Of a DNA stretch of 64,000 nucleotides, positions 10,583-18,432 are shown piece by piece; within the stretch, counting starts at the first letter, position 1, and every line of letters begins with the position of its first letter. This DNA comes from an uncultured Collinsella sp. (GTDB taxonomy: Bacteria; Actinomycetota; Coriobacteriia; Coriobacteriales; Coriobacteriaceae). The position numbers were made by a program, and so were the translations under genes. The stretch is from NCBI GenBank assembly GCA_902470815.1, contig CABRHS010000002.1, forward strand, positions 62,001 through 126,000, read 5' to 3'. A model generated the notes under the pieces. It saw only the letters and a list, made by a program, of their open reading frames with translations. It searched no databases and was not told the DNA's origin.

Positions 10583-11394
10583 AGCGAAGCCACCTTACTC
10601 GCGAGCGCCGCGACGTGCGTGTCGAGGGCGCCGGGGTCGGAACACAGGCCATGGGCGTCGCGCGCGCCGCGGGCGCCCAACAGGAAGAACTCGCGGTTGC
10701 CCTTTGCGCCCTTGATGGGCGAGGAGCACACGTCGAGCGGGGTCAGGCCGCTCGCCGCGAAGAGCTCGACGGATTCGAGCAGAACGCGGCGATGGACGGC
10801 CGGGTCGCGCACGATGCCACCCTCCCCCACCTCGTCAGGAGCCGCCTCGAACTGCGGCTTGACCAGGGTGAGGAACGCGCCGTCTTCGGAGATGAGCTCG
10901 AGCACGGCGGGCAGGACCGTGCGGATGCTCGTGAACGAGACGTCGCACACGGCCAGGTCGATCGAGTGCGCATGGCCCTGGACGGGGACGTCCACTATGT
11001 TGGTGCGCTCGAGCAGGGTGACGCGCGGGTCGTTGCGCAGCGACCAGTCGAACTGGGCGCGCCCCACGTCCACGGACACCACGTGCCGAGCGCCGCGCTT
11101 GAGCAGGCAATCGGTGAAGCCGCCCGTGGAGCAACCCACATCCAGGCAGGAGAGCCCTGCGGGGTCGACCCCGAACGCGTCGAGGGCGCCGGCGAGCTTG
11201 AGGCCGCCGCGCCCCACGTACGGGATCCTGCCCTTGACGTGAAGCTCGATACCGGGCTTGACCATCTGGCCGGGCGAGCTCAGGCGCTCGCCGCCCGACG
11301 AGACCAGACCGGCCATCAATGTGCGCAGGGCATCTGCGCGGTTCTCGCAGATGCCCTGGGAAATCAATTCGTCATCAAGACGGACACGTGCCAC
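10579..11394 (-). CDS. tlyA: TlyA family rRNA 2'-O-methyltransferase
   Basis: 271 residues. An N-terminal S4 RNA-binding domain (RLDDELISQGICENRADA) is followed by an FtsJ-like methyltransferase domain. The SAM motif is CLDVGCSTGGFTDCLLKRGA near residue 83. Catalytic K-D-K-E type residues are visible around VCDVSF and LVKPQFE. In mycobacteria TlyA methylates 16S C1409 and 23S C1920 and confers capreomycin sensitivity; substrate specificity here is inferred. The GTG start at 11394 lies 12 bases after the xseB stop. Confidence 0.92.
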   Translation of the reverse strand: MARVRLDDELISQGICENRADALRTLMAGLVSSGGERLSSPGQMVKPGIELHVKGRIPYVGRGGLKLAGALDAFGVDPAGLSCLDVGCSTGGFTDCLLKRGARHVVSVDVGRAQFDWSLRNDPRVTLLERTNIVDVPVQGHAHSIDLAVCDVSFTSIRTVLPAVLELISEDGAFLTLVKPQFEAAPDEVGEGGIVRDPAVHRRVLLESVELFAASGLTPLDVCSSPIKGAKGNREFFLLGARGARDAHGLCSDPGALDTHVAALASKVASL

Positions 11395-11406
11395 GTTGCG
11401 CCTTCC

Positions 11407-11694
11407 TTACGCCCCGCTCGAATCGGGGTGGGTCTCGGTCTGTCCGGCGGGCTGCTCGGATGGGCCCTCGGCCACGGGCGCGGAGGTGCCCTCCGCGACG
11501 GAATCGGCGTCGAGCATATCGGCCTCGCGCGGCGAGAGCTCGAACGAGTCGACCATGTCAACGGCGCGCGAGCCGAGCTCGATGGCCTCGTCGAACAAGT
11601 CGAGGCTGCGCTCGAGCGAGGTGTCCTTGGAACGCACCTGGGCGATGATCTGGTCCAGGCGCTCGGTGATGTCGTCGAAGGTGCCCTCGGCCAT
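11407..11694 (-). CDS. xseB: exodeoxyribonuclease VII small subunit
   Basis: 95 residues. The N-terminal 60 residues match the XseB helical hairpin: TFDDITERLDQIIAQVRSKD followed by a hydrophobic heptad region (SLERSLDLFDEAIEL). The C-terminal 35 residues are a low-complexity Ser/Glu/Pro/Thr tail. XseB binds several-to-one with XseA to form the single-strand nuclease. The usual xseA partner is not adjacent; nusB and tlyA flank it instead. It starts 2 bases past the nusB stop. Confidence 0.85.
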   Translation of the reverse strand: MAEGTFDDITERLDQIIAQVRSKDTSLERSLDLFDEAIELGSRAVDMVDSFELSPREADMLDADSVAEGTSAPVAEGPSEQPAGQTETHPDSSGA

Positions 11695-11696
11695 GC

Positions 11697-12347
11697 CTAC
11701 TCCCCGGGGGGCTCGTCGAACGGGTCGACGAACATCTGGTCCAGGTCCTCGGCCTCAAAGCCGTATGCCCCCGCCTCGAAGCGGGCGCGGGACTCCTCGG
11801 CGGCGCGGGCGGCCCCGCGCTCGGCCTCCAGGCGCCTGGGGTCGATCTCGAACCACAGCGCGGCGAGGCAGGCGGCCTCGCAGTCCTCGGCCGTGACCGT
11901 GCAGGCGGAATGCTGCAGGCTGGGCAGATGGCGCTCGCGCACGATGCGGCCGAGCACGCCGTTCACGAAGCCGGCCGAGTCGTCGGTGCCGTAGGCCTTG
12001 GCGATCTCGACCGCCTCATTGATGACCACGGCGGCGTCCAGCGTGTCGGCGACCTGGAAGTACAGCTCGTACACGGCTGCGCGCAGCAGGTTGCGGTCAG
12101 CACCGGGCATGCGCTCCAGGCTCCAGTTGGCGGAGACGGCGCGCAGGGCCGAGTCGATGCGCTCGCGGTTGGCGTCGACGCCGCGCGCGATCTCGATGGC
12201 GTAATCGGCCAACGGGCCCTTGGAGAGCGTGAAATCGCCGGCCAGGACGTCGGCCACGGACACGCCGCGGACCTCCGCCTGGAACAGGATCTGCAACGCT
12301 TGGCTGCGGGCGAGCGTGCGCCCGCGATTGACCTTGAGAGATGCCAC
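11697..12347 (-). CDS. nusB: transcription antitermination protein NusB, with C-terminal extension
   Basis: 216 residues. The first 140 are a standard NusB all-helical domain (GRTLARSQALQILFQAEVRG, then RNLLRAAVYEL and INEAVEIAKAYGTDDSAGFV plus NGVLG). NusB pairs with S10 (NusE) on rRNA boxA to prevent premature termination. About 70 extra residues follow, Cys-containing then acidic (CEAACLAALWFEID, AEDLDQMFVDPFDEPPGE), beyond normal NusB length. The start is a GTG at 12347, 3 bases from the upstream Asp23 gene. Confidence 0.93.
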   Translation of the reverse strand: MASLKVNRGRTLARSQALQILFQAEVRGVSVADVLAGDFTLSKGPLADYAIEIARGVDANRERIDSALRAVSANWSLERMPGADRNLLRAAVYELYFQVADTLDAAVVINEAVEIAKAYGTDDSAGFVNGVLGRIVRERHLPSLQHSACTVTAEDCEAACLAALWFEIDPRRLEAERGAARAAEESRARFEAGAYGFEAEDLDQMFVDPFDEPPGE

Positions 12348-12350
12348 GCG

Positions 12351-12710
12351 CTACTCCTTGGGGAAAACGAGGCTGTCGATGCAGATGTTCACGCTCTCGA
12401 CCTCGACGCCGACCTGGGCGTCGATGGCGCTGACCACGGCCTCGCGCACGACCTCGGCGAGCTTCTTGAACGGATAGCCGAAGAAGACGGTGAGGTGCAC
12501 GGTGAGACGGAGCTTGTCGTCGACGACCTCGGCCTCGACGTCCTCCCCCACCTGGGTGGACTTGGCGGAGAACATGGAGACGAGGTTGGTGGCGAGGTCC
12601 TTGACGCCCACGGAGGCGACACCCTCGACCTCCTCGACGGAACGGGAGACGATGGCGGCCAGGACCTCGGGCGCGATGCCGATGCCGGCGATGGTGATCT
12701 CTTGCGACAT
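12351..12710 (-). CDS. Asp23/Gls24 family envelope stress protein
   Basis: 119 residues of the Asp23 (DUF322) fold. Segments such as IAPEVLAAIVSRSVEEVEGV, the alternating beta-strand KLRLTVHLTVFFGYPF and VVREAVVSAIDAQVG followed by VEVESVNICIDSLVF are typical. Family members lie at the membrane or cell envelope and respond to alkaline or wall stress; the biochemical role is not known. The ATG at 12710 is chosen because AGGAG sits 6 bases upstream. Placement between efp and nusB is common in Gram-positive genomes. Confidence 0.88.
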   Translation of the reverse strand: MSQEITIAGIGIAPEVLAAIVSRSVEEVEGVASVGVKDLATNLVSMFSAKSTQVGEDVEAEVVDDKLRLTVHLTVFFGYPFKKLAEVVREAVVSAIDAQVGVEVESVNICIDSLVFPKE

Positions 12711-12779
12711 GCTCACTCCTTTACGTGTTGCGCGCAACCCAAAGCGGGCCGCGCGATTGCGTGATGCGAAAAGACGCGA

Positions 12780-13343
12780 TTAGAGACGCTGGACGAACTC
12801 GCCGGTGCGGGTGTCGACCTTGATGCGCTCGCCCTCGTTGAGGTACATGGGGACCTGGACGACCGCGCCGGTGTCGATGGTGGCCGGCTTGGTGGCGCCC
12901 TGGACGGTGTTGCCCTTGGCGCCGGGCACGGTCTCGACGACCTCGGCCTCGATGAACATGGGCGGGTTCACGCCGAGCAGCTCGGTGTCGGCGTACAGGA
13001 GCTGGGCGTTGTCGTTCTCGCGCAGCCACTTGGAGTTCTCGCCGATGAAATCGGCCGGAACGGCGATCTGCTCGTAGGAGGTCATGTCCATGAAGTAGTA
13101 GTTGTCGCCGTCGTTGTAGAGGTACTGCATCTCGTTGGTGATGAGCTGCACGCTCTCGAACTTGGAGCCGGCGTTGCAGGTGTTCTCGACCACGCGGCCG
13201 GTCTTGAGGTCCTTGGTCTTGTAGCGGACGAAGGCACCGCCCTTGCCAGGCTTGACGTGCTGGAACTCGACGATGGTGTAGTACTTGTCCTTGATCTTGA
13301 GACCCATGCCGTTGCGGAAGTCGGCGGTGGTGATGGAAGCCAT
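12780..13343 (-). CDS. efp: translation elongation factor P
   Basis: 187 residues, the normal EF-P length, with KOW-like domain I and two OB domains. The tip loop reads KPGKGGAFVR with Lys34 at the apex, the site modified in other bacteria. No modifying enzyme gene is visible nearby. EF-P relieves ribosome stalling at polyproline. The C-terminus (GERIKVDTRTGEFVQRL) is the conserved EF-P end. It has its own -10 element in the gap after pepP. Confidence 0.97.
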   Translation of the reverse strand: MASITTADFRNGMGLKIKDKYYTIVEFQHVKPGKGGAFVRYKTKDLKTGRVVENTCNAGSKFESVQLITNEMQYLYNDGDNYYFMDMTSYEQIAVPADFIGENSKWLRENDNAQLLYADTELLGVNPPMFIEAEVVETVPGAKGNTVQGATKPATIDTGAVVQVPMYLNEGERIKVDTRTGEFVQRL

Positions 13344-13377
13344 GGCTTGCCTTTCTGTAGAAGTGTCGAACCTAAAA

Positions 13378-13383
13378 ATTATA
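13378..13383 (-). promoter_or_regulatory. -10 element of the efp promoter
   Basis: The minus strand reads TATAAT, 35 bases upstream of the efp ATG and in the gap after the pepP stop. No convincing -35 hexamer is at the expected distance; it would overlap the pepP stop. Confidence 0.5.
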
Positions 13384-13396
13384 AGCGCAAAACCCG

Positions 13397-14527
13397 TTAG
13401 CAGTCGATGACAACGAGGTCATGCGTAGAGGTCGTGAAGGGCTTGTACCCGTCCTTGGTGACCACGCCGTAGTCCTCCAGGCGCACGCCGCCCACGCCGG
13501 GCAGGTAGATGCCGGGCTCCACGGTGATGACGGCGCCCTCCTCCACGATGTTGCTCTTGCGGCCGAAGACCGGCAGCTCGTGGATGTCGATGCCCACGCC
13601 GTGGCCCAGGCCGTGGCCGTAGTACTCGCCGTATCCCGCGTCGCCGATGATCTTCTGGGAGAGCAGGTGGATGTCGTGGCCGTCCACGCCGGCGTGGATC
13701 GCGGCCACGCACTCCTCGTGCGTGCGGCGGACGATGTCGTAGATCTCGCGCTGCTTCTCGCTCGGCTCGCCCACCACGACGGTCCGGGTCATGTCGGACT
13801 TGTAGTCGCGGTAGCCCGCGCCGTAGTCCATCAGAACGAAGTCGCCCTTCTCGACCTTGCGGTCGCCGGGGATGGCGTGCGGGTTGGCGGTGTTGGGGCC
13901 GGAGGCGACGATGGAGCCGAAGGCGAGGTCGTCGGCGCCGTTGTCGAACATGAAGGTCTCGAGCTCGGTGCGGAGCTGCTTCTCGGTGAGACCGGGGCGG
14001 ATCACCGTGCACATATGGGCGAACGCGGCGTCGGTGATGGACTGCGCGTGGCGCATGAGCTCGATCTCCTCGGCGTCCTTGACGGCGCGCATGAGCTGGA
14101 GGTCGCCGTGCATGAGCGGCAGGGCGGCGCACACGGAGCAGTCCTCAAGGCCGCGCTCGATGCCGCGGTAGAAGCCGATCTGCATGTCATCCTCGACGGC
14201 GACGGTGCGGCTCTTGGTGGCGCGGGCGCGCTCGGCCACCCAACGCGGGATGTCGATCACATCCATGTCGAGCTTCCACTCGACGCCTGCCGGGAGGTTC
14301 TCCTCGAACGTATTGAAATAACGCGAGTCCGTGTGCAGGAAGCAGTCCCCCATGGTGATGAAGGCGGCGTGCGGGTACTCGCCGGTGTAGTCGAACACGC
14401 GCATGGCGCCGGTGAGCCAGCGCAGGTTGGCCTCGTCGCGGACGACCACGGCGTCATAGCCGCGCTCATCCATCATGGCGCGGAGGCGGGCGATGCGACC
14501 GGCGGGTCCGTTCTGGATCTGAGTCAT
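13397..14527 (-). CDS. pepP: Xaa-Pro aminopeptidase (M24 family)
   Basis: 376 residues. A creatinase-like N-terminal domain (RIARLRAMMDERGYDAVVVR) is followed by a pita-bread metallopeptidase domain. Metal-ligand regions are visible: MDYGAGYRDYKSDMTRT (two Asp), GHGLGHGVGIDIHELP (His), VITVEPGIYLPG (Glu) and GGVRLEDYGVV (Glu). It removes N-terminal residues preceding proline. The gene lies immediately upstream of efp, a frequent pairing; EF-P helps make polyproline proteins and PepP degrades such peptides. The ATG has AAAGGAA upstream. Confidence 0.94.
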   Translation of the reverse strand: MTQIQNGPAGRIARLRAMMDERGYDAVVVRDEANLRWLTGAMRVFDYTGEYPHAAFITMGDCFLHTDSRYFNTFEENLPAGVEWKLDMDVIDIPRWVAERARATKSRTVAVEDDMQIGFYRGIERGLEDCSVCAALPLMHGDLQLMRAVKDAEEIELMRHAQSITDAAFAHMCTVIRPGLTEKQLRTELETFMFDNGADDLAFGSIVASGPNTANPHAIPGDRKVEKGDFVLMDYGAGYRDYKSDMTRTVVVGEPSEKQREIYDIVRRTHEECVAAIHAGVDGHDIHLLSQKIIGDAGYGEYYGHGLGHGVGIDIHELPVFGRKSNIVEEGAVITVEPGIYLPGVGGVRLEDYGVVTKDGYKPFTTSTHDLVVIDC

Positions 14528-14606
14528 GAGAGGTTCCTTTCTCTAAGGCGAACAGGGTGATCACGCGGCGCTGTCTAGGGCGCCGGCGGAGTGAGGGCGC
14601 GTGAGG

Positions 14607-15698
14607 TCAGGGGCGACGAGACGCCAGGAAGGCGCGCGCGTGCCGTTCGAGCACGTCGTCGTCGACCGTGGCGAGACGGATGATGCCCGGGTTCTTGGGC
14701 AAGGCGAACTGGAAGCGGTTGGACCGGCGGAAGCGCTCGGCGCGGATCGCGCCGACGAACGCGTCGGGCTCGATGTCGAAGGAGAGCTCCTCGATGCCCA
14801 GGTCCTCCAGATGGTCGTCCTGCGCGAACATCTCGTCAACCGAGAACTCGCACACGTCGACCGCCAGCCTGGCCTCGAAGCGCATGCCCTCCGCGAACAG
14901 GCGGTAGGCGGGCGCCTTCGCGTCGCCCAGGCAGGCCGCCAGCGCCCGGGCCGTGGTCTGGCCGTACATGAACGCGCGGCGCGCCGAGGGGCTTGCGGAC
15001 TTGACGGTGTTCAGGCGCGCGGTCTGCGCCGTGCAGATCGCGTCGACGAAGGCGATCTCGCCGCCCTCGCGCATTCCGAGGACCGCGTCGCCCAGGCCCT
15101 CCCAGCACCGGCGGCTCTCGGAGAGGTACGCCGCGCAGATGAGCGCGTAACCCATGCCGTTGGCGGAGGCGTCGCACCCGCGCACAAGGTCGAGGTCGCA
15201 CACCATGAGGGAGACCTGGGGGGTGACGCTCACCGCGGCGGGGTCGCCGGGGACGGAGAGCGGGGCCATCTGGGTCGGGAACAGGACCATGGCGTCGAGC
15301 GTGGTGGGGATGAGCGCGCAGGAGGCGCCATCGCACCAGGTGCGGGCGGCGAAGCACGCGAGCGAGCAGACGCCCGCGGCGCCGACGCCCACGATGAGGT
15401 CCTCGGATGTGATACCCGCGGACGCGAGGTGCTCGAATAGGGAGGACGCCGACGAGAGCGAGCCCGCGGCATCCTCGTCGAAGGAGACCTCCTCGACCCG
15501 GTACCCGGCGTCTATGAGCGAGCGCCGGACCGTGATAAGCACGTCGCAATCAACATCTTTCCCCGTGACCGCTAGGGCGCGCCAGGGGCGCCCCACCGCA
15601 CCGGCGAGCATCTTGGACAGGTCGTCAAAGGCGCCCGACCCGATGCGGTAATCGGTGCTGAAGGTTCCGAAGTTGAGCAATTTGCGACGTATCGTCAT
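14607..15698 (-). CDS. 3-dehydroquinate synthase-like protein lacking catalytic residues
   Basis: 363 residues that follow the AroB fold along their whole length: YRIGSGAFDDLSKML at the N-terminus, then DLIVGVGAAGVCSLACFAAR where AroB has GGGVxxD, then ALIPTTLDAMVLFP. The active-site residues are gone. AroB's DSSVGGK after PTTLLAQ is replaced by FPTQMAPL, the zinc-binding NFGHTxGHA segment reads FMYGQTTARA, and the Asp of the NAD motif is Ser. It probably cannot bind zinc or turn over substrate. Its ATG overlaps the aroK stop (ATGA), so it is made with shikimate kinase. It could be a structural or regulatory partner of AroK; this is inference. Do not treat it as a working AroB. Confidence 0.75.
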   Translation of the reverse strand: MTIRRKLLNFGTFSTDYRIGSGAFDDLSKMLAGAVGRPWRALAVTGKDVDCDVLITVRRSLIDAGYRVEEVSFDEDAAGSLSSASSLFEHLASAGITSEDLIVGVGAAGVCSLACFAARTWCDGASCALIPTTLDAMVLFPTQMAPLSVPGDPAAVSVTPQVSLMVCDLDLVRGCDASANGMGYALICAAYLSESRRCWEGLGDAVLGMREGGEIAFVDAICTAQTARLNTVKSASPSARRAFMYGQTTARALAACLGDAKAPAYRLFAEGMRFEARLAVDVCEFSVDEMFAQDDHLEDLGIEELSFDIEPDAFVGAIRAERFRRSNRFQFALPKNPGIIRLATVDDDVLERHARAFLASRRP

Positions 15699-16228
15699 AT
15701 GAGACCACGCTCCAAGAGCAACTCTGCGACGGTGTAAGACACGTCCGTGAACGACGTGCCCCGGATATCAACAGTAAGGTCGGCGGCCTGCATGTACAGG
15801 GGCCGCCGGTGCTCGAGCAGCCGGGCGGCGTGCTCGGCGCTGCGGAAATCGGGGCGCGTGTCGGAACGGCGGATCTGGCGGAGCGAGTCGTCGATGTCGC
15901 CGTCCAGGTAGACGCAGAACCCCATCTCATGCATGAGCTCGATGTTGCGGGGGGTCTCCACGATGCCCCCTCCGCACGAGACGAGCAGGCTGCGCTCCGA
16001 GCCGAGGCCCTCCAGGACCTCGGTCTCGAGCTCGCGGAAGCGGGACTCGCCGAACTCCTCGAACATCTGCGAGACGGTGCTGCCGCAGCGGCGCTCGACG
16101 AGCCGGTCGGTGTCGACGAACCGCCGGTGGAACATCTTGCCCAGGTTGCGGGCGAGCGTGGATTTGCCGGCGCCCAGAAAGCCCACGAAGAAGACGTGGT
16201 CGCACCCGTGTTTGACCGCAGACGCCAT
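15695..16228 (-). CDS. aroK: shikimate kinase
   Basis: 177 residues of the nucleoside-monophosphate-kinase fold. The P-loop GFLGAGKS is at 16-23, the shikimate-binding DTDRLVE near 39, FRELETEVL near 63, SCGGGIVE near 83, and the lid region has RRPLY. All substrate-binding motifs are intact, in contrast with the downstream AroB-like gene. It phosphorylates shikimate in aromatic amino acid synthesis. The gap to the upstream YqeG-like gene is 6 bases. Confidence 0.94.
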   Translation of the reverse strand: MASAVKHGCDHVFFVGFLGAGKSTLARNLGKMFHRRFVDTDRLVERRCGSTVSQMFEEFGESRFRELETEVLEGLGSERSLLVSCGGGIVETPRNIELMHEMGFCVYLDGDIDDSLRQIRRSDTRPDFRSAEHAARLLEHRRPLYMQAADLTVDIRGTSFTDVSYTVAELLLERGLI

Positions 16229-16234
16229 TGCGAC

Positions 16235-16732
16235 CTACTCCTCGCAGGTCAGGTCGCGCAGGGCGCGGCGCTCGAAGATGCGGAAGATCTGCGTGTACCA
16301 CAGGTCCACCGTGGTCTGGGGCTTGACCAGGATGGTCTGGACACCGGCGAAGTTGCCGCCCCAGACATCGGTGTAGAGCTGGTCGCCGATCATGACGGAC
16401 TCGTCCTTGCGCGCACCCAGGCGGCGCATGCCCACCGTGATGGCGAACGGCAGGGGCTTGCACGCGAACGAGATGTAATCCATTCCGAGCTCGCCGGCCG
16501 AACGGGCGACTTGATCCTTGTGCCAGTTGTTGGACACCATGATGAGCTTGAAGCCGAGCTCATGGGCGTGCGACAGCCACTCGGCCACAGAGGCCGGGGC
16601 ATCTTGACGGTCGCGCGGGACGAGCGTGTTGTCGCGGTCGAACAGGATCGCCCGCGTGCCGGACGCCCAGAGGGCATCCAGGTCGATGCGCTCGACGCGC
16701 GAGACGTACCGTGTGGGTGAAAGCAGGCTCAT
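16235..16732 (-). CDS. YqeG family HAD-IIIA phosphatase
   Basis: 165 residues. HAD motif I is FDRDNTLV with nucleophile Asp32 and acid/base Asp34. Motif II is MVSNNW. The Lys of motif III is in ACKPLPFAI and motif IV is VMIGDQLYTDVWGG. The family includes bacterial YqeG and the mitochondrial phosphatidylglycerophosphatase GEP4, so a phosphatidylglycerophosphate phosphatase role is possible but unproven. It sits between mltG and aroK, as YqeG genes do next to aroE or aroK in several Gram-positive genomes. Confidence 0.88.
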   Translation of the reverse strand: MSLLSPTRYVSRVERIDLDALWASGTRAILFDRDNTLVPRDRQDAPASVAEWLSHAHELGFKLIMVSNNWHKDQVARSAGELGMDYISFACKPLPFAITVGMRRLGARKDESVMIGDQLYTDVWGGNFAGVQTILVKPQTTVDLWYTQIFRIFERRALRDLTCEE

Positions 16733-16735
16733 ACG

Positions 16736-18007
16736 CTACTCCCAGGACTGCATGTGCTCGTCGTAGGTCTGGGAGAAATACTCCTCGTCCTGCGTGATGT
16801 AGAAGTACAGGTCATCCGAATCGGTGGGATCAAGCGTGGCGCGAATGGCCTCAGCGGACGGCGAGCAGATTGGCGTGGGCGGCAGCCCCCCGTTCTTGTA
16901 CGAGTTGTACGGGCTGTCGATGTTCTTGATGTCCTCCGCAGTGACCGCGCCGCCCGTCTCGTACATGAGCGTGGCGTCGCTCTCCAGGTAGGGCCGCCCA
17001 GCGAAGTCGCCCTTGCCCGCAAGGCGGTTGAGGAAGACGGACGCCACGTGGGCGCGCTGCTCGGCGTGCAGTCCCTCGCGCTCGACGACCGAGGCGAGGA
17101 TGAGCACGTCGTAGTCGGAGAGGTCGAGGCCGTAAGCCGCGTTGATAGCCGAGCGCCCGGAGCTGAAATCGAGCGCGTCGATCACGTCTGCGCGGTACTG
17201 GTCGAGCATGGCGCGGATGACCTGGTCGGAGGTGGGAGTGCCTGAGAAGGAATACGTCTTGGGATACAGGAAGCCCTCGAGCGAGTCGCCTGCGGCTTCG
17301 GAGAGGAAGGGGTAATCGGCGACGTAGGAGCTCGCCTTGGCCTGGGCGATGAAGTCAGCCGTGGGGATGCCGTAAACGTCCTCGACGATCTGCGCGGTCT
17401 GCGCGACCGTCTTGCCCTCGGGGACGGTGAGCCTGATACCCTGCACGTTGGGGCCGGCCACGAGCTGCTTGACCACCTGGACCGGGTCCTGAAACGTGGT
17501 GAACTGGTAGTCGCCCGGCTTGAGGGACATCTCGGCGTTGAGCTTCTTGACCGCGGCGTAGTACTCGGACGGGTCCTCGATGACGTGGTTCTCGGAGAGG
17601 ATCGAGGCGATGGAATCGCCCGACGACCCCTCGGGGATCGTGAGGGTGACCTGCTGGCCCGCCTCAACCGTGGACGTAGGCCCCCCGAAGAGGCGCGGGA
17701 ACACGAAGAACGCGGCGCCGGCGACGATGCCTATGGCGATGAGGACGCCGATGATCACCGGGATGGGAGAGGACTTCCTGGGAGGGCGAGCGCCCCCACG
17801 GGAATAGGGCGACCCGGAGCCGGAGCGGACGGGGCGCGCGGAGACGGGCTGCTGCGCCGCGCGCGAGAATCGCGCGCCGGCAGGACGGCCCTGCGCGCCT
17901 GCGGGAGTGGGGCGCGATGTGCCGGCGGCATCCGTGCGGAAGCGCGTGCCCGCTGGGCGCTGGGCCTGGTTGTGGCGAGGGGAGCCGGGTATGTTAGCCA
18001 CGATCAT
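16736..18007 (-). CDS. mltG: endolytic murein transglycosylase MltG (YceG)
   Basis: 423 residues. A basic, Pro/Ala/Arg-rich cytoplasmic N-terminus of about 75 residues precedes one membrane helix (PVIIGVLIAIGIVAGAAFFV). A LysM-like segment and the YceG catalytic domain follow. ASVVEREGLHAEQRAHVASV supplies the catalytic Glu, with YNSYKNGGLPPTPICSPS near the end. MltG cuts nascent glycan strands outside the membrane and sets their length. The ATG at 18007 overlaps the end of ruvX by 14 bases. The ruvX-mltG order is typical. Confidence 0.93.
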   Translation of the reverse strand: MIVANIPGSPRHNQAQRPAGTRFRTDAAGTSRPTPAGAQGRPAGARFSRAAQQPVSARPVRSGSGSPYSRGGARPPRKSSPIPVIIGVLIAIGIVAGAAFFVFPRLFGGPTSTVEAGQQVTLTIPEGSSGDSIASILSENHVIEDPSEYYAAVKKLNAEMSLKPGDYQFTTFQDPVQVVKQLVAGPNVQGIRLTVPEGKTVAQTAQIVEDVYGIPTADFIAQAKASSYVADYPFLSEAAGDSLEGFLYPKTYSFSGTPTSDQVIRAMLDQYRADVIDALDFSSGRSAINAAYGLDLSDYDVLILASVVEREGLHAEQRAHVASVFLNRLAGKGDFAGRPYLESDATLMYETGGAVTAEDIKNIDSPYNSYKNGGLPPTPICSPSAEAIRATLDPTDSDDLYFYITQDEEYFSQTYDEHMQSWE

Positions 18008-18422
18008 CCTTTCGTCGCTGAGAGTCGAGCCAGGCCTGGAGAAACAGGGAGGCGGAGATCATATCGACCTTACCGCGCATCTGCTTCTCGCTCAAACCCT
18101 GCTCGCGAAGGATGCGCTTGGCCTCCGTGGAGGACAGGCGCTCGTCGATGAACTCGAGGGGGAGCCCGCATGAGCGCGCGACGCGCTCGGCGACCGCGCG
18201 GATGCGCTCGGCCTGCGGGCCCTCCTCCCCCGCCATCGTCTGCGGCAGCCCGCACACCAGGACATCGGGTTCATGGTCCTCCACGATCATGCGGAAGGTG
18301 CGGGACATGTTCTCGACCTCCGCTGCCGGGAGGACCTTGAGCGGCATGGCGACGCGCCCGGTGCGGTCCGAGACCGCGATCCCGGTGCGCGTGCCGCCGA
18401 TATCGAGTGCGAGGGCCACCAT
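17994..18422 (-). CDS. ruvX: RuvX/YqgF family pre-16S rRNA nuclease
   Basis: 142 residues of the RNase H-like fold. Motifs are LALDIGGTRTGIAVSD (first Asp), VCGLPQTMAGEEG, and FIDERLSSTEAKRILRE with the catalytic Asp/Glu. VDMISASLFLQAWLD is near the end. YqgF matures the 5' end of 16S rRNA. The start is taken as the ATG at 18422, 10 bases after the alaS stop; an upstream extension would read through alaS and has no family support. Confidence 0.92.
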   Translation of the reverse strand: MVALALDIGGTRTGIAVSDRTGRVAMPLKVLPAAEVENMSRTFRMIVEDHEPDVLVCGLPQTMAGEEGPQAERIRAVAERVARSCGLPLEFIDERLSSTEAKRILREQGLSEKQMRGKVDMISASLFLQAWLDSQRRKDDRG

Positions 18423-18432
18423 GCGGTCTGCC

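Noticed and set aside
14607..15698. Annotation as a working 3-dehydroquinate synthase
   Set aside because: The zinc and NAD ligand motifs are replaced, so the functional name would mislead.
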